Shown piece after piece: positions 8,802 to 16,850 of a stretch of 32,343 nucleotides of DNA (the stretch's first letter is position 1; every line of letters begins with the position of its first letter). The notes under the pieces were generated by a model. That model worked only from the letters and a program-made list of their open reading frames with translations, had not been told where the DNA came from and made no database searches. The DNA lies in NCBI GenBank assembly GCA_009698045.1, contig WLRE01000002.1:1-32343 (forward strand), read 5' to 3'. A program made the position numbers and the translations under genes. The stretch comes from Actinomycetota bacterium. Its GTDB lineage: Bacteria; Actinomycetota; Actinomycetes; Nanopelagicales; Nanopelagicaceae.

Positions 8802-9839
8802 TTAGGAAACTTTTACAGCTCCTGAAATGACATCCTTGGTCAACTGACGGATTTCATTTTGTAGAACTGCTGGGACCTTGCTTGCCATGTTGTGATAGCC
8901 AGCAAAACCGCCGCCACCGTTCTTCAATGTTCCAACATATGGAGCATTAGAGAACTTGTTAGCTGCTACTGAAGAAATTACATCCTTAACAGATGCGCCA
9001 ACAGCCTTCATGGTTGAGTTAAGGAAAATATCCTTTTGAGCTGCTGATGCAGACAAGAACATATCTGAGTCAACGCCAAGAACTACGGACTTCTTTGAAG
9101 TCACTGAGTTACCTGCAGTTGCGAATGTAAGTCCGCCAGCGATTGGGTAGATCACGTCAGCACCTTGTTGTTCAAGGTTCTTTGAGATCTGTACAGCCTT
9201 AACTGCATCAGTAAATGACTCAACGAAAGTTCCGGTCTTTGTAGCGTTGCTCCAACCGAGGACCTTTACGTTTGTTCCCTTTACCTTGTTGTAGTGGTTA
9301 ACTCCATTTTCAAAGCCAGCCATAAAGATTGTTACGGTAGGAATAGCAATTCCGCCGTATGTAGCAACCTTCTTTGTCTTGGAATATCCAGCTGCAAGGT
9401 AGCCAGCTAGGAATGCAGTCTGATCAGATGCGAATGTTAGACCCTTGAGGTTTGCAACAGCTTTGCCATCTACAAGACCTGGATCATCTACCTGTGCGAA
9501 CTTAATCTTTGGGTTAGCGACAGCTGCCTTGCCGATTTCGCCAGCAATCATGAAGCCAACACCGATAATAAGGTTGCACTTCTTGTCAACGAGTGACTTT
9601 ACCTCTGCTGCGTAATCTGGGTTAGCTGGATCTGCAACAACGTATGAAACATCTGCAATGTTCTTTGTTGCTTGTGCGCCAGCCCATGCTGATGCGTTGA
9701 ATGACTTGTCATCGACGCCGCCGGTGTCGAGTGCTAAACAAACCTTTGGCTTTGCTGCATTAGATGCTGGTGCAACGGCTACGCCGCCAACCAACGCTGC
9801 TGCTGCAACGATTGAGAAAAGCTTTATTGACTTCTTCAA
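8802..9839 (-). CDS. bmpA: BMP-family nucleoside-binding protein
   Basis: This extracytoplasmic solute-binding protein of the BMP/PnrA family delivers nucleosides to the adjacent ABC transporter. The family ligand motif appears as GVDDKSFNAS around residues 41-50, and further family sequence includes VVGVDSD-like VVLGVDSDMF. An open frame runs up to 10016, but I chose TTG at 9837-9839: AAAGGA stands six bases upstream, and the product then opens with a clean signal peptide (LKKSIKLF, an Ala/Val-rich core, ASNAA cleavage near 29). That gives 345 residues. No lipobox Cys is present near the cleavage site, which is unusual for a binding protein of a single-membrane bacterium. A strong terminator follows. 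Confidence 0.92.
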   Translation of the reverse strand: MKKSIKLFSIVAAAALVGGVAVAPASNAAKPKVCLALDTGGVDDKSFNASAWAGAQATKNIADVSYVVADPANPDYAAEVKSLVDKKCNLIIGVGFMIAGEIGKAAVANPKIKFAQVDDPGLVDGKAVANLKGLTFASDQTAFLAGYLAAGYSKTKKVATYGGIAIPTVTIFMAGFENGVNHYNKVKGTNVKVLGWSNATKTGTFVESFTDAVKAVQISKNLEQQGADVIYPIAGGLTFATAGNSVTSKKSVVLGVDSDMFLSASAAQKDIFLNSTMKAVGASVKDVISSVAANKFSNAPYVGTLKNGGGGFAGYHNMASKVPAVLQNEIRQLTKDVISGAVKVS

Positions 9840-9996
9840 GGTGATTCCTTTCGGGTCCTCAAAATGAGGGGTTGATGTAGGGGCAACATTAGTCAGATTA
9901 GACGCGAGATATGCGCTACACATGGGCAGACTCTTGGATTTACAGCTATTTCGTACATCACAGAGTTTCTTGTATGCGAAACTCTCAAGTTGAACT
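9840..9996. promoter_or_regulatory. Intergenic region with inverted repeat, upstream of bmpA
   Basis: This 157-bp gap separates the two binding-protein genes. It contains an 8-bp inverted repeat, AGAGTTTC (9962-9969) and GAAACTCT (9978-9985), 8 bases apart. No T-run follows on the minus strand, so it is a weak terminator candidate or an operator. The bmpA ribosome-binding site (AAAGGA) is at the left end. A promoter for bmpA is expected here, but I cannot pick convincing -35/-10 boxes. Confidence 0.4.
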
Positions 9997-11025
9997 CTAA
10001 AGTTTAATGCGACCATTCGAGAGTGCGCTCTTGGCCATCGAATAGCGCGTGAGCGCTGAAGAAGAGGCAGAGTAGTTTTTCAGAGAGATTCCGCCATTCT
10101 TGCTCGTATACAGATATCCATATATTCCACGTTGCGCATCAACAATATCGAGAATAGTTTGGCCATCAAGCGCAGCTGCAACAAGTTGCTTCACAGGTAA
10201 TCCATAATCTTCGACAACAGAAGCAAGAAGAATTTTCTGCGCTACAGCGGAGCTTAAGAAATACTGATCGGGTTGGTTACCAATCATCTTTATCTTCTTC
10301 TTTTTGCTCAACGCAAGAATTGTCGAGTAAACATCTGCGTTCTGTGCCCATCGAGAATAAATTACATCGACTCCGCCCGCCGCCATGTTCTTGACCTGTA
10401 ACGATGCGCCAGATTCTAGAATTGAACCGCTAACTTTCACCTTTGGATTTCCATATTTTGCGCCAGCGATGAAGGCGCTCTGACCCTCCTCTGATTCGTA
10501 ATCAGAGGAGGGCGCGATATAACCAATCTTTTTTGAGGTCGATGACGCGGCGGCAAGCACTCCGGCTAAGAAAGACTCCTCTTTCGTAGAGAATTTCATA
10601 ACGCTCACATTGACTTGGTCAGTGGCGCTGCCTCCGATTATGGCAAATTGAGATTCAGGATAATTTGTTGCGGCTAAGGCCATAGCAGCAGACCAATTCT
10701 TGCCGACCGCGATTACCAAGTTGTAGCCAGCTTTCGCCAAGAAGGTAAGTCTCTCCAACCGATCTGTTTCACTTCCGACGGTAACTACTTCTCGCAAATC
10801 AAAGGGAGAGAGCCCAAATTTCTGGCGCACATATTTAGTTCCTAGGGCAGCAGAGTCGTTAACTCCCCCGTCACCTAAGCCTCCGAGGTCATAAACCATT
10901 GCGATTCGAACAGAGGTTTCAATCGCCTGTGCGCTAGGTGAAATCGAGATGGAAGAGAGAGTTAGTACCCCTATCGCCAAGCGAGAGAAGTGCTTAAGCG
11001 CGCGGGAGTAGACCGAGAGCTTCAT
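9997..11025 (-). CDS. Second, divergent BMP-like solute-binding protein
   Basis: A 342-residue exported protein with the BMP/PnrA fold pattern: an IAMVYDLGGLGDGGVNDSA opening in place of the usual GVDDKSFN, then NLVIAVGKNW, FAIIGG, EESFLAGVLAA and KKIGYI blocks typical of the family. The signal peptide runs through residue 34 (SAQA|IETS) and has no lipobox. A TTG at 11052 would extend it; I chose the ATG at 11023-11025, which begins the signal peptide directly. It overlaps the 3' end of trpS by 32 bases. Together with bmpA it makes two binding proteins for one visible transporter. The altered ligand loop suggests another ligand or role. A perfect 13-bp hairpin lies inside the gene (10484-10512). 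Confidence 0.82.
   Translation of the reverse strand: MKLSVYSRALKHFSRLAIGVLTLSSISISPSAQAIETSVRIAMVYDLGGLGDGGVNDSAALGTKYVRQKFGLSPFDLREVVTVGSETDRLERLTFLAKAGYNLVIAVGKNWSAAMALAATNYPESQFAIIGGSATDQVNVSVMKFSTKEESFLAGVLAAASSTSKKIGYIAPSSDYESEEGQSAFIAGAKYGNPKVKVSGSILESGASLQVKNMAAGGVDVIYSRWAQNADVYSTILALSKKKKIKMIGNQPDQYFLSSAVAQKILLASVVEDYGLPVKQLVAAALDGQTILDIVDAQRGIYGYLYTSKNGGISLKNYSASSSALTRYSMAKSALSNGRIKL
10484..10512 (-). repeat. Perfect 29-nt hairpin inside the second BMP-like gene
   Basis: CCCTCCTCTGATT (10484-10496) is the exact reverse complement of AATCAGAGGAGGG (10500-10512), with a 3-base loop. It lies in frame inside the coding region, spanning the peptide PSSDYESEEGQ. No T-run follows on either strand, so it is not an ordinary terminator. 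In mRNA it would be a very stable structure. Confidence 0.85.
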
Positions 11026-12010
11026 ATGTCTCTGCCAGAGTTTTGCTTGCAACTAGATTTGCTTTCTCGGCACCATCGCGAAGAATCGAAGTTAGATGCG
11101 CAGGATCTTGGAGTAACTCTTGTGCTTTTGCACGAATAGGCGTGAGGAAATCTACAACGACCGTCGCAACGGCAGATTTAAAGTCTCCATACCCTTTACC
11201 AACAAATTCATTCTGAGCATCTGCAATTGATAATCCAGTGATAGCCGAATAGATAGTGAGCAAGTTGGAAATACCTGCCTTATTCTTTTCGTCAAAGATA
11301 ACTTCGCGCTCGGTATCAGTCATGGCACCTTTGATTTTCTTCATATTAATCTCAGGTGCATCCATTAATTCGATAACGCCAGATTGGGATGCAGCAGATT
11401 TACTCATTTTTGAGGTCGGATCTTGTAAGTCATTAATCTTTGCGCCAGATTTCAAGATATAACCTTCAGGAATAGTGAATGTCTGACCGTATTTCGAGTT
11501 AAATCGCTGGCCCAAATCGCGAGTGAGTTCAATATGCTGACGTTGGTCTTCGCCAACTGGAACTTGATCTGCCTGGTAAAGCAAGATATCTGCCGCTTGA
11601 AGAATGGGATAAGTAAATAGTCCTACAACCGTGCGATCAGTACCGCTCTTAGCGGATTTATCCTTAAATTGGGTCATGCGGCCAGCTTCTCCAAAGCCGG
11701 TAAGGCATTCCATAATCCACGCCAATTGATTGTGGGCCGGCACATGAGATTGGACAAAGAGCGTGCTCTTGGCGGGATCAATTCCAATTGCAATTAATTG
11801 TGCGGCAGATGCCAATGTGCGACGTCGAAGTTCAATTGGATCTGGACCAACAGTGAGTGCGTGCAAATCTACGACGCAATAAAAAGCATCATGGCTCTCT
11901 TGAAGTGCTACCCATTGTTTTAGTGCACCCAAATAGTTGCCTAGATGGAACGAGTCATGAGTAGGCTGAATTCCCGAGAGAACGCGCTTGCGAGTACCGA
12001 CATCAGCCAT
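10994..12010 (-). CDS. trpS: Tryptophanyl-tRNA synthetase
   Basis: It charges tRNA-Trp. It is a class I synthetase of 338 residues, the usual size. The HIGH-type motif is FHLGNYLG at residues 21-28, and the KMSKS motif appears exactly as SKMSKSA in the region near 190-200. VGEDQRQHIELTRDLG is also typical. The longer frame to 12100 lies inside the upstream gene; I chose the ATG at 12008-12010, which places MADVGTRKRVLSGIQPT as the N-terminus, with GGAAAG nine bases upstream. It overlaps the CNNM-type gene by eight bases at its start and the BMP-like gene by 32 bases at its end. Confidence 0.96.
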   Translation of the reverse strand: MADVGTRKRVLSGIQPTHDSFHLGNYLGALKQWVALQESHDAFYCVVDLHALTVGPDPIELRRRTLASAAQLIAIGIDPAKSTLFVQSHVPAHNQLAWIMECLTGFGEAGRMTQFKDKSAKSGTDRTVVGLFTYPILQAADILLYQADQVPVGEDQRQHIELTRDLGQRFNSKYGQTFTIPEGYILKSGAKINDLQDPTSKMSKSAASQSGVIELMDAPEINMKKIKGAMTDTEREVIFDEKNKAGISNLLTIYSAITGLSIADAQNEFVGKGYGDFKSAVATVVVDFLTPIRAKAQELLQDPAHLTSILRDGAEKANLVASKTLAETYEALGLLPRA

Positions 12011-13307
12011 GGTGCGTATCTTTCCGTTCTTGGTGGGTGATGAGCAACTGCCCCGCCCGCTTACCCTCCATGGATATAACACTGACCCGAACTCCGGCAA
12101 TCTCTATCTGGTCCCCTACTTCTGGGATTCGACCTAAATGATGCATTACAAATCCACCTGCAGTTTCGTAGGGACCATCAGGGAGTTGAATATTTGTTTG
12201 ATCTGCTAAATCTTCAAGTGAAATTAAGCTATCTACTTCAAACTCACCAATCCGAGAAGATGCGGTGACTTCTTCGTCTTCAGTGTCATATTCATCCTGA
12301 ATTTCGCCCACGAGACGCTCAACGAGATCCTCCATTGTGATGATGCCGTCAGTACCGCCATATTCATCTAGAACGATCGCGATATGGCTGCGCTGGCCTC
12401 GCATTTCTGCAAGTGCTGGGAGTACGCCCTTAGTTCCCGGCAAGAAGAGAACTGGTCGAATAATCTCTAAAATTGTTGCCTCGTTCGCACTCTGAGCTGA
12501 AATTGAATTCAGCAAATCTCGAACATGAATGAAGCCAATAACCTCATCGGTAGAACCACGCGTAACTGGATATCTTGAGTGAGAGTGTTTAACAGCGACC
12601 TTAACGGCATCGGGAATGGATAAGCCGACATCCATAAAATCGACTTCAGTACGAGGAACCATAATTTCGTGCAACTGCAGATCTCCAGCGTTGAAAACTT
12701 CTTCGACAATTTCGCGCTCGTGTTGTGTGAGCGCCGTATGTCGGGTTACCAAATCGACAAGTTCGGCCTCCGAAATTTCAGAGCGGGCCTCTTTGGATGT
12801 TAGTCCAAAGAGTTTGACCGTAGCGTCAGTAGATTTAGAGAGCAGCCAAATAACTGGGCGAAATATATGTGCCATTCGATCGATAACAGCGGCAGATGCT
12901 AAGGAGATTGATTCTGTGCGATGTAGCGCTAGCCTCTTGGGAACGAGTTCGCCAAAGACAAGTGAGATGTAGGAAATAACTAATGTCAGGCCAATAAGTG
13001 AGATTGTTGTGCTGGTGCCATCCGATAGCCCCCATTCTCTGAGGACTGGTATTACATATGTACCAATTCGTTCTGATCCAAGAGCTGCGGAGAGAAAACC
13101 GCAGAAGGTCACGCCTACTTGAGCGGCCGCAAGAAAACGATTGGGATTAGAGGTCAGGGCTGCAACTCGTGCGCCACGCTTACCTCGACTTGCCATCTGG
13201 CGAATCTGCGAATCTCGAAGAGAGAGAAGTGCGATTTCAGCGGCAACGAAAAATGCTGCCAAGCCAATGAATCCCAGAACTAGGACGATATCTAGAAAAA
13301 GGTTCAC
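12003..13307 (-). CDS. Hemolysin-family CNNM/CBS/CorC transporter-associated membrane protein
   Basis: The 434-residue protein has an N-terminal CNNM (DUF21) membrane domain with several hydrophobic helices in the first ~150 residues. A CBS pair follows (residues about 200-330, with VPRTEVDFMD, GFIHVRDLL and VLDEYGGTDGIITMEDLVE). A C-terminal CorC/HlyC domain comes last (about 345-425). Members are linked to magnesium or cobalt export or homeostasis; old hemolysin names are historical. The start is GTG at 13305-13307; no earlier start exists in frame and no clear ribosome-binding site is visible. The GTG overlaps the stop of a small upstream ORF as GTGA, which may provide coupling. It lies in an overlapping series with trpS. 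Confidence 0.9.
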   Translation of the reverse strand: MNLFLDIVLVLGFIGLAAFFVAAEIALLSLRDSQIRQMASRGKRGARVAALTSNPNRFLAAAQVGVTFCGFLSAALGSERIGTYVIPVLREWGLSDGTSTTISLIGLTLVISYISLVFGELVPKRLALHRTESISLASAAVIDRMAHIFRPVIWLLSKSTDATVKLFGLTSKEARSEISEAELVDLVTRHTALTQHEREIVEEVFNAGDLQLHEIMVPRTEVDFMDVGLSIPDAVKVAVKHSHSRYPVTRGSTDEVIGFIHVRDLLNSISAQSANEATILEIIRPVLFLPGTKGVLPALAEMRGQRSHIAIVLDEYGGTDGIITMEDLVERLVGEIQDEYDTEDEEVTASSRIGEFEVDSLISLEDLADQTNIQLPDGPYETAGGFVMHHLGRIPEVGDQIEIAGVRVSVISMEGKRAGQLLITHQERKDTHHG

Positions 13308-13465
13308 TTCTTAAGGGTACGGCAACGGGAACAACGGCGGGCGCGCTTACCAAGCAGGCATGGACTGGCACATCCATGGCCGAGTGGCGTAATCTCAGCC
13401 CTGACTTCATCCAACGGATCGTCGGGCACGTACCTGCCCGGAGAAGGAGATAAAAGAAATGGCAT
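13304..13465 (-). CDS. Possible small Cys-rich protein
   Basis: I do not recognise this 53-codon frame. Its C-terminal half has four cysteines in a C-x3-C...C-x2-C pattern within a very basic stretch (CASPC, then RRCSRCR), resembling a small zinc-binding ribbon. Its stop forms a 4-base GTGA overlap with the start of the CNNM-type gene, which otherwise lacks a ribosome-binding site. Against it: the ATG at 13463-13465 has no ribosome-binding site, and the frame runs antisense through the msiK leader and first codons. An alternative GTG start at 13427-13429 gives 41 residues. A chance frame remains possible. Confidence 0.35.
   Translation of the reverse strand: MPFLLSPSPGRYVPDDPLDEVRAEITPLGHGCASPCLLGKRARRCSRCRTLKK
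13423..13440 (+). promoter_or_regulatory. GC-rich hairpin/possible operator in the msiK leader
   Basis: CGGGCA (13423-13428) and TGCCCG (13435-13440) form a 6-bp inverted repeat with a 6-base spacer, directly before the purine-rich ribosome-binding site GGAGAAGGAG of msiK. It could be a repressor site or an mRNA structure, or just a small chance palindrome. Confidence 0.3.
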
Positions 13466-14541
13466 CAGTCGTATTCGACGGAGCTTCACGAATCTATCCG
13501 GGCAACCCAAAGCCGGCAGTAGATAAGTTAAACCTCACTGTTAATGACGGTGAATTCCTCGTACTAGTAGGACCTTCCGGTTGTGGAAAATCTACCTCGC
13601 TTCGCATGCTTGCCGGGCTAGAAGAGATTGACTCCGGATCTATCCGCATTGGCGATCGCGACGTTACCCACGTTGCACCAAAAGATCGCGACATCGCGAT
13701 GGTCTTCCAGTCATACGCTCTCTACCCACATATGTCTGTCGCTGAAAATATGGGCTTCGCGCTCAAGATTGCCGGCGTGGATAAGGCAGAGCGTGATCGT
13801 CGCGTCCTAGAAGCTGCGAAATTACTTGACCTCGAGGCTTACCTTGATCGCAAGCCCAAGGCTCTCTCGGGCGGACAGCGTCAACGCGTTGCAATGGGTC
13901 GCGCAATTGTTCGCGAACCTCAAGTCTTCTTGATGGATGAACCACTTTCAAACCTAGATGCAAAGCTTCGCGTTGCAACTCGTACTCAAATTGCTGCGCT
14001 GCAACGTCGTCTAGGTATCACCACAGTTTACGTAACGCACGATCAGGTCGAAGCAATGACCATGGGCGATCGCGTTGCAGTGTTGAAAGATGGCATCCTG
14101 CAGCAAGTAGACACACCACGCAATCTTTATGAAGCTCCTATCAACGCTTTTGTTGCCGGCTTCATCGGCTCTCCTGCAATGAATTTACTCAATGCTCCCG
14201 TCGCTGGCGGTAAGGCCTCACTCGGTCAGTTCGCCATCGAAGTTCCAGCATCAGTGGGAACATCAGTAACCATTGGTATCCGCCCAGAAGGCTTCACTCC
14301 TTCATCAACTGGTTTTGATGTTGCCGTTGAGGTTGTTGAAGAGCTCGGTGCTGATGCATTTGTTTACGGTCGTCCAGTTGATTCAGCGGTTAAGTTCGCT
14401 AATGCAACTGACGAGGGTGCTCAAGTCATCGTTCGTTGGGATCCTAAGAATCCACCAAAGCCTGGCTCAACAATCACAGTTACTGCTAATCCAGCTGCAG
14501 TTCACTTGTTCGATGCCACAACTGGTGCCCGTATCTCGTAA
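13459..14541 (+). CDS. msiK: Multiple-sugar ABC transporter ATPase (MsiK/UgpC family)
   Basis: The 360-residue cytoplasmic ATPase energises CUT1-type carbohydrate importers. Walker A is GPSGCGKST near residues 38-46, the signature LSGGQRQR near 135-142, and Walker B VFLMDEPLSNLDAKL follows, then the switch His in VYVTHDQVEAMTMGD. The last ~120 residues form the TOBE/MalK-type regulatory domain, including GIRPEGF. A strong GGAGAAGGAG ribosome-binding site precedes the ATG. No permease or binding-protein gene adjoins it, as for the orphan MsiK of actinobacteria that serves several sugar transporters; which sugars is not visible here. A strong terminator follows. Confidence 0.93.
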   Translation: MASVVFDGASRIYPGNPKPAVDKLNLTVNDGEFLVLVGPSGCGKSTSLRMLAGLEEIDSGSIRIGDRDVTHVAPKDRDIAMVFQSYALYPHMSVAENMGFALKIAGVDKAERDRRVLEAAKLLDLEAYLDRKPKALSGGQRQRVAMGRAIVREPQVFLMDEPLSNLDAKLRVATRTQIAALQRRLGITTVYVTHDQVEAMTMGDRVAVLKDGILQQVDTPRNLYEAPINAFVAGFIGSPAMNLLNAPVAGGKASLGQFAIEVPASVGTSVTIGIRPEGFTPSSTGFDVAVEVVEELGADAFVYGRPVDSAVKFANATDEGAQVIVRWDPKNPPKPGSTITVTANPAAVHLFDATTGARIS

Positions 14542-14557
14542 TATCTCTTCATTAAAG

Positions 14558-14586
14558 AGCCCCGCGAATATTCGCGGGGCTTTTTT
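14558..14586 (+). terminator. Intrinsic terminator after msiK
   Basis: GCCCCGCGAA (14559-14568) pairs with TTCGCGGGGC (14571-14580), followed by six T residues on the plus strand. It lies between convergent msiK and icd; the minus strand has only a weak T-run (CTCTTTAAT), so termination of icd transcripts here would be less efficient. Confidence 0.92.
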
Positions 14587-14598
14587 AATTTCTAAGCT

Positions 14599-15813
14599 TT
14601 ATGCCATTGCCTTCTTTAAGTTCTCATCGATAGAGGCTAAGAACTCTTGTGTTGATTGATACGGAGCATCCTTAGAGATTAGCAATGCCAAATCCTTCGT
14701 CATCTTTCCTTCTTCAACTGTCTTGATGCAGACATTTTCGAGGGTCTTGCAGAACTTGGCCAGCTCAGGATTGTTATCCAGTTTGGCACGGTGAGCTAGG
14801 CCTTGTGTCCAAGCGAAGATAGAGGCGATGGGATTGGTAGAAGTCGCCTTGCCCTTTTGATGTTCACGGTAGTGACGTGTCACGGTTCCGTGCGCAGCTT
14901 CGGATTCACAGATTTTTCCATCTGGAGTCATCAATACCGAAGTCATCAGACCTAGCGATCCATAGCCCTGTGCGACGGTATCTGATTGAACATCGCCATC
15001 GTAGTTCTTGCATGCCCAGACGTATCCTCCTTCCATGCGAAGTGACATAGCGACCATGTCATCAATCAAACGGTGTTCATACCAAATGCCAGCAGCTTCA
15101 AATTCTGACTTGAACTCTGCTTGGTAAATCTCTTCAAAGATATCCTTAAAGCGGCCATCGTATGCCTTGAGAATAGTGTTCTTGGTGGACAGGTAAACCG
15201 GGAACTTGCGGAGTAAGCCGTAATTTAGCGATGCGCGAGCAAAGTCGCGGATGGAGTCATCCACGTTGTACATCGCCATGGCAATTCCAGAAGATTTGAA
15301 ATCAAAGACTTCGTGGGTTGTCGGAGCAGATCCATCTTCTGGGACAAAGGAGATGGTGAGTTTGCCAGCGCCGGGAACACGGAAATCAGTTGCCTTATAT
15401 TGATCGCCAAATGCATGACGGCCAATAACGATTGGCTTCGTCCAGTGTGGAACAAGGCGTGGCACGTTAGAAATGATGATGGGCTCGCGGAAAATTACGC
15501 CACCAAGAATATTGCGAATGGTTCCGTTAGGGGATTTCCACATCTTCTTAAGACCGAATTCTTCAACTCGTGCCTCATCAGGAGTGATAGTCGCGCACTT
15601 GATTCCCACTCCGTGCTTTTGAATGGCCTTTGCAGAATCGATGGTTACTTGATCATCTGTGGCATCACGATGCTCCATACCAAGGTCGTAATACTCAAGG
15701 TTCACATCGAGGTAAGGCAAAATTAGCGAATCCTTAATAAATTGCCAGATGATGCGAGTCATCTCATCGCCATCGAGCTCAACGACTGTGCCGGTTACTT
15801 TAATCTTTGACAT
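14599..15813 (-). CDS. icd: NADP-dependent isocitrate dehydrogenase (IDH1-like)
   Basis: It oxidises isocitrate to 2-oxoglutarate and CO2, making NADPH. The 404-residue sequence is of the eukaryote-like homodimeric type: VELDGDEMTRIIW at the N-terminus, CATITPDEARVEEF near residues 73-86, NGTIRNILGG for substrate binding, and AHGTVTRHYREHQKG for NADP. This is not the ~740-residue monomeric type common in many actinobacteria. The ATG has the AG-rich leader AGAAGAGAGAAT. It is the last gene of a long block and follows mdh by 31 bp. Confidence 0.96.
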   Translation of the reverse strand: MSKIKVTGTVVELDGDEMTRIIWQFIKDSLILPYLDVNLEYYDLGMEHRDATDDQVTIDSAKAIQKHGVGIKCATITPDEARVEEFGLKKMWKSPNGTIRNILGGVIFREPIIISNVPRLVPHWTKPIVIGRHAFGDQYKATDFRVPGAGKLTISFVPEDGSAPTTHEVFDFKSSGIAMAMYNVDDSIRDFARASLNYGLLRKFPVYLSTKNTILKAYDGRFKDIFEEIYQAEFKSEFEAAGIWYEHRLIDDMVAMSLRMEGGYVWACKNYDGDVQSDTVAQGYGSLGLMTSVLMTPDGKICESEAAHGTVTRHYREHQKGKATSTNPIASIFAWTQGLAHRAKLDNNPELAKFCKTLENVCIKTVEEGKMTKDLALLISKDAPYQSTQEFLASIDENLKKAMA

Positions 15814-15844
15814 ATTCTCTCTTCTTCTCTTTAGTTTTTAACTC

Positions 15845-16801
15845 TTATAGAGCTTTGACGTCGGCTTGCTTGGCGCGGACTGCTTCTGCTGCAACTTTCA
15901 GTGCTTCAATTTCTGACGGAGTAAGTGCGCTTTCTACAACTTTACGAACTCCGGTCTTTCCGATTTCAGCTTCTACGCCGAGATACACGCCAGAGATTCC
16001 GTACTGTCCATCGACCCAGGCACACACCGGCATGATCTCGCCGGAATCTTCGATGACTGCCTTTGCCATTCGTGCAGCTGCAGCAGAAGGCGCGTAATAA
16101 GCTGAACCGGTCTTGAGAAGTGCAACTACTTCTGCGCCACCATTGCGAGTTCGATCGACGAGTTCATCAATCTCGCCCTGACTTAACAAGTCAGTCAGCG
16201 GCTTACCGTCAACAGTGCAACGGCTAGGAACTGGAACCATAGTGTCGCCGTGCGATCCCAAAGTTAGAGTCTTTACGCTAGCGGTAAGTACTCCTAGCTT
16301 TTCTGCTACAAAATTTGTAAAGCGAGCGGTATCAAGCATTCCAGCCTGGCCCATGACTTGATTGTGTGGGAAAGCAGATGCAATTTGAGTAAGAGCGGTC
16401 ATCTCATCTAGTGGATTAGAAACTACGATGATTACAGCCTGAGGTGAGTGTTTTGCAATATTTTCGGCGACGCCACGAACGATTCCAGCATTAACGCCAA
16501 TCAAATCCATGCGACTCATGCCTGGTTTGCGAGGAAGACCAGCAGTAATAACTACAACATCTGAGTTAGCTGTTGCCTCATAACCGGCACCATCTGGAGT
16601 TGTTGTTGCACCAATAATTTTTGTTTCGAATCCCTCGATTGAACGAGATTGATTCATATCGAGTGCGAGGCCTTCTGGCTTTCCTTCAACAATATCTGTA
16701 AGAACTACAGTGTCAAAGATGTTGTATTCCGCTAAACGAAGTGCAGTTGTTGAACCATAAAATCCTGCGCCGACAACAGTTACTTTTCCAGATCGAGCCA
16801 T
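15845..16801 (-). CDS. mdh: Malate dehydrogenase (LDH-like type)
   Basis: It interconverts malate and oxaloacetate with NAD. The 318-residue protein has the Rossmann motif GAGFYG at residues 11-16, an Asp ending the second strand (LTDI, favouring NAD), the substrate arginines in GLPRKPGMSR (89-97; Arg rather than Gln at the specificity loop fits malate), NPLDEMT, and catalytic His184 in GSHGDTMVP. GAGGGGA stands five bases before the ATG as a strong ribosome-binding site. It lies between the DUF3017 gene and icd. Confidence 0.95.
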   Translation of the reverse strand: MARSGKVTVVGAGFYGSTTALRLAEYNIFDTVVLTDIVEGKPEGLALDMNQSRSIEGFETKIIGATTTPDGAGYEATANSDVVVITAGLPRKPGMSRMDLIGVNAGIVRGVAENIAKHSPQAVIIVVSNPLDEMTALTQIASAFPHNQVMGQAGMLDTARFTNFVAEKLGVLTASVKTLTLGSHGDTMVPVPSRCTVDGKPLTDLLSQGEIDELVDRTRNGGAEVVALLKTGSAYYAPSAAAARMAKAVIEDSGEIMPVCAWVDGQYGISGVYLGVEAEIGKTGVRKVVESALTPSEIEALKVAAEAVRAKQADVKAL

Positions 16802-16850
16802 CAGATTCCCCTCAAAAGATGTCGCCCTTTGCGAACTCCTTTAGAGAATA

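Noticed and set aside
9840..10016. N-terminal extension of the bmpA frame to 10016
   Set aside because: The added 59 residues precede a clear signal peptide and overlap the neighbouring gene's end; a well-placed ribosome-binding site supports TTG at 9839.
12011..12100. N-terminal extension of trpS to 12100
   Set aside because: It lies within the CNNM-type gene and precedes the normal synthetase N-terminus; the ATG at 12010 has a reasonable ribosome-binding site.
13600..14541. Possible horizontal origin of the lone msiK
   Set aside because: Its codon use and composition look like its neighbours, and orphan MsiK genes are normal in actinobacteria.
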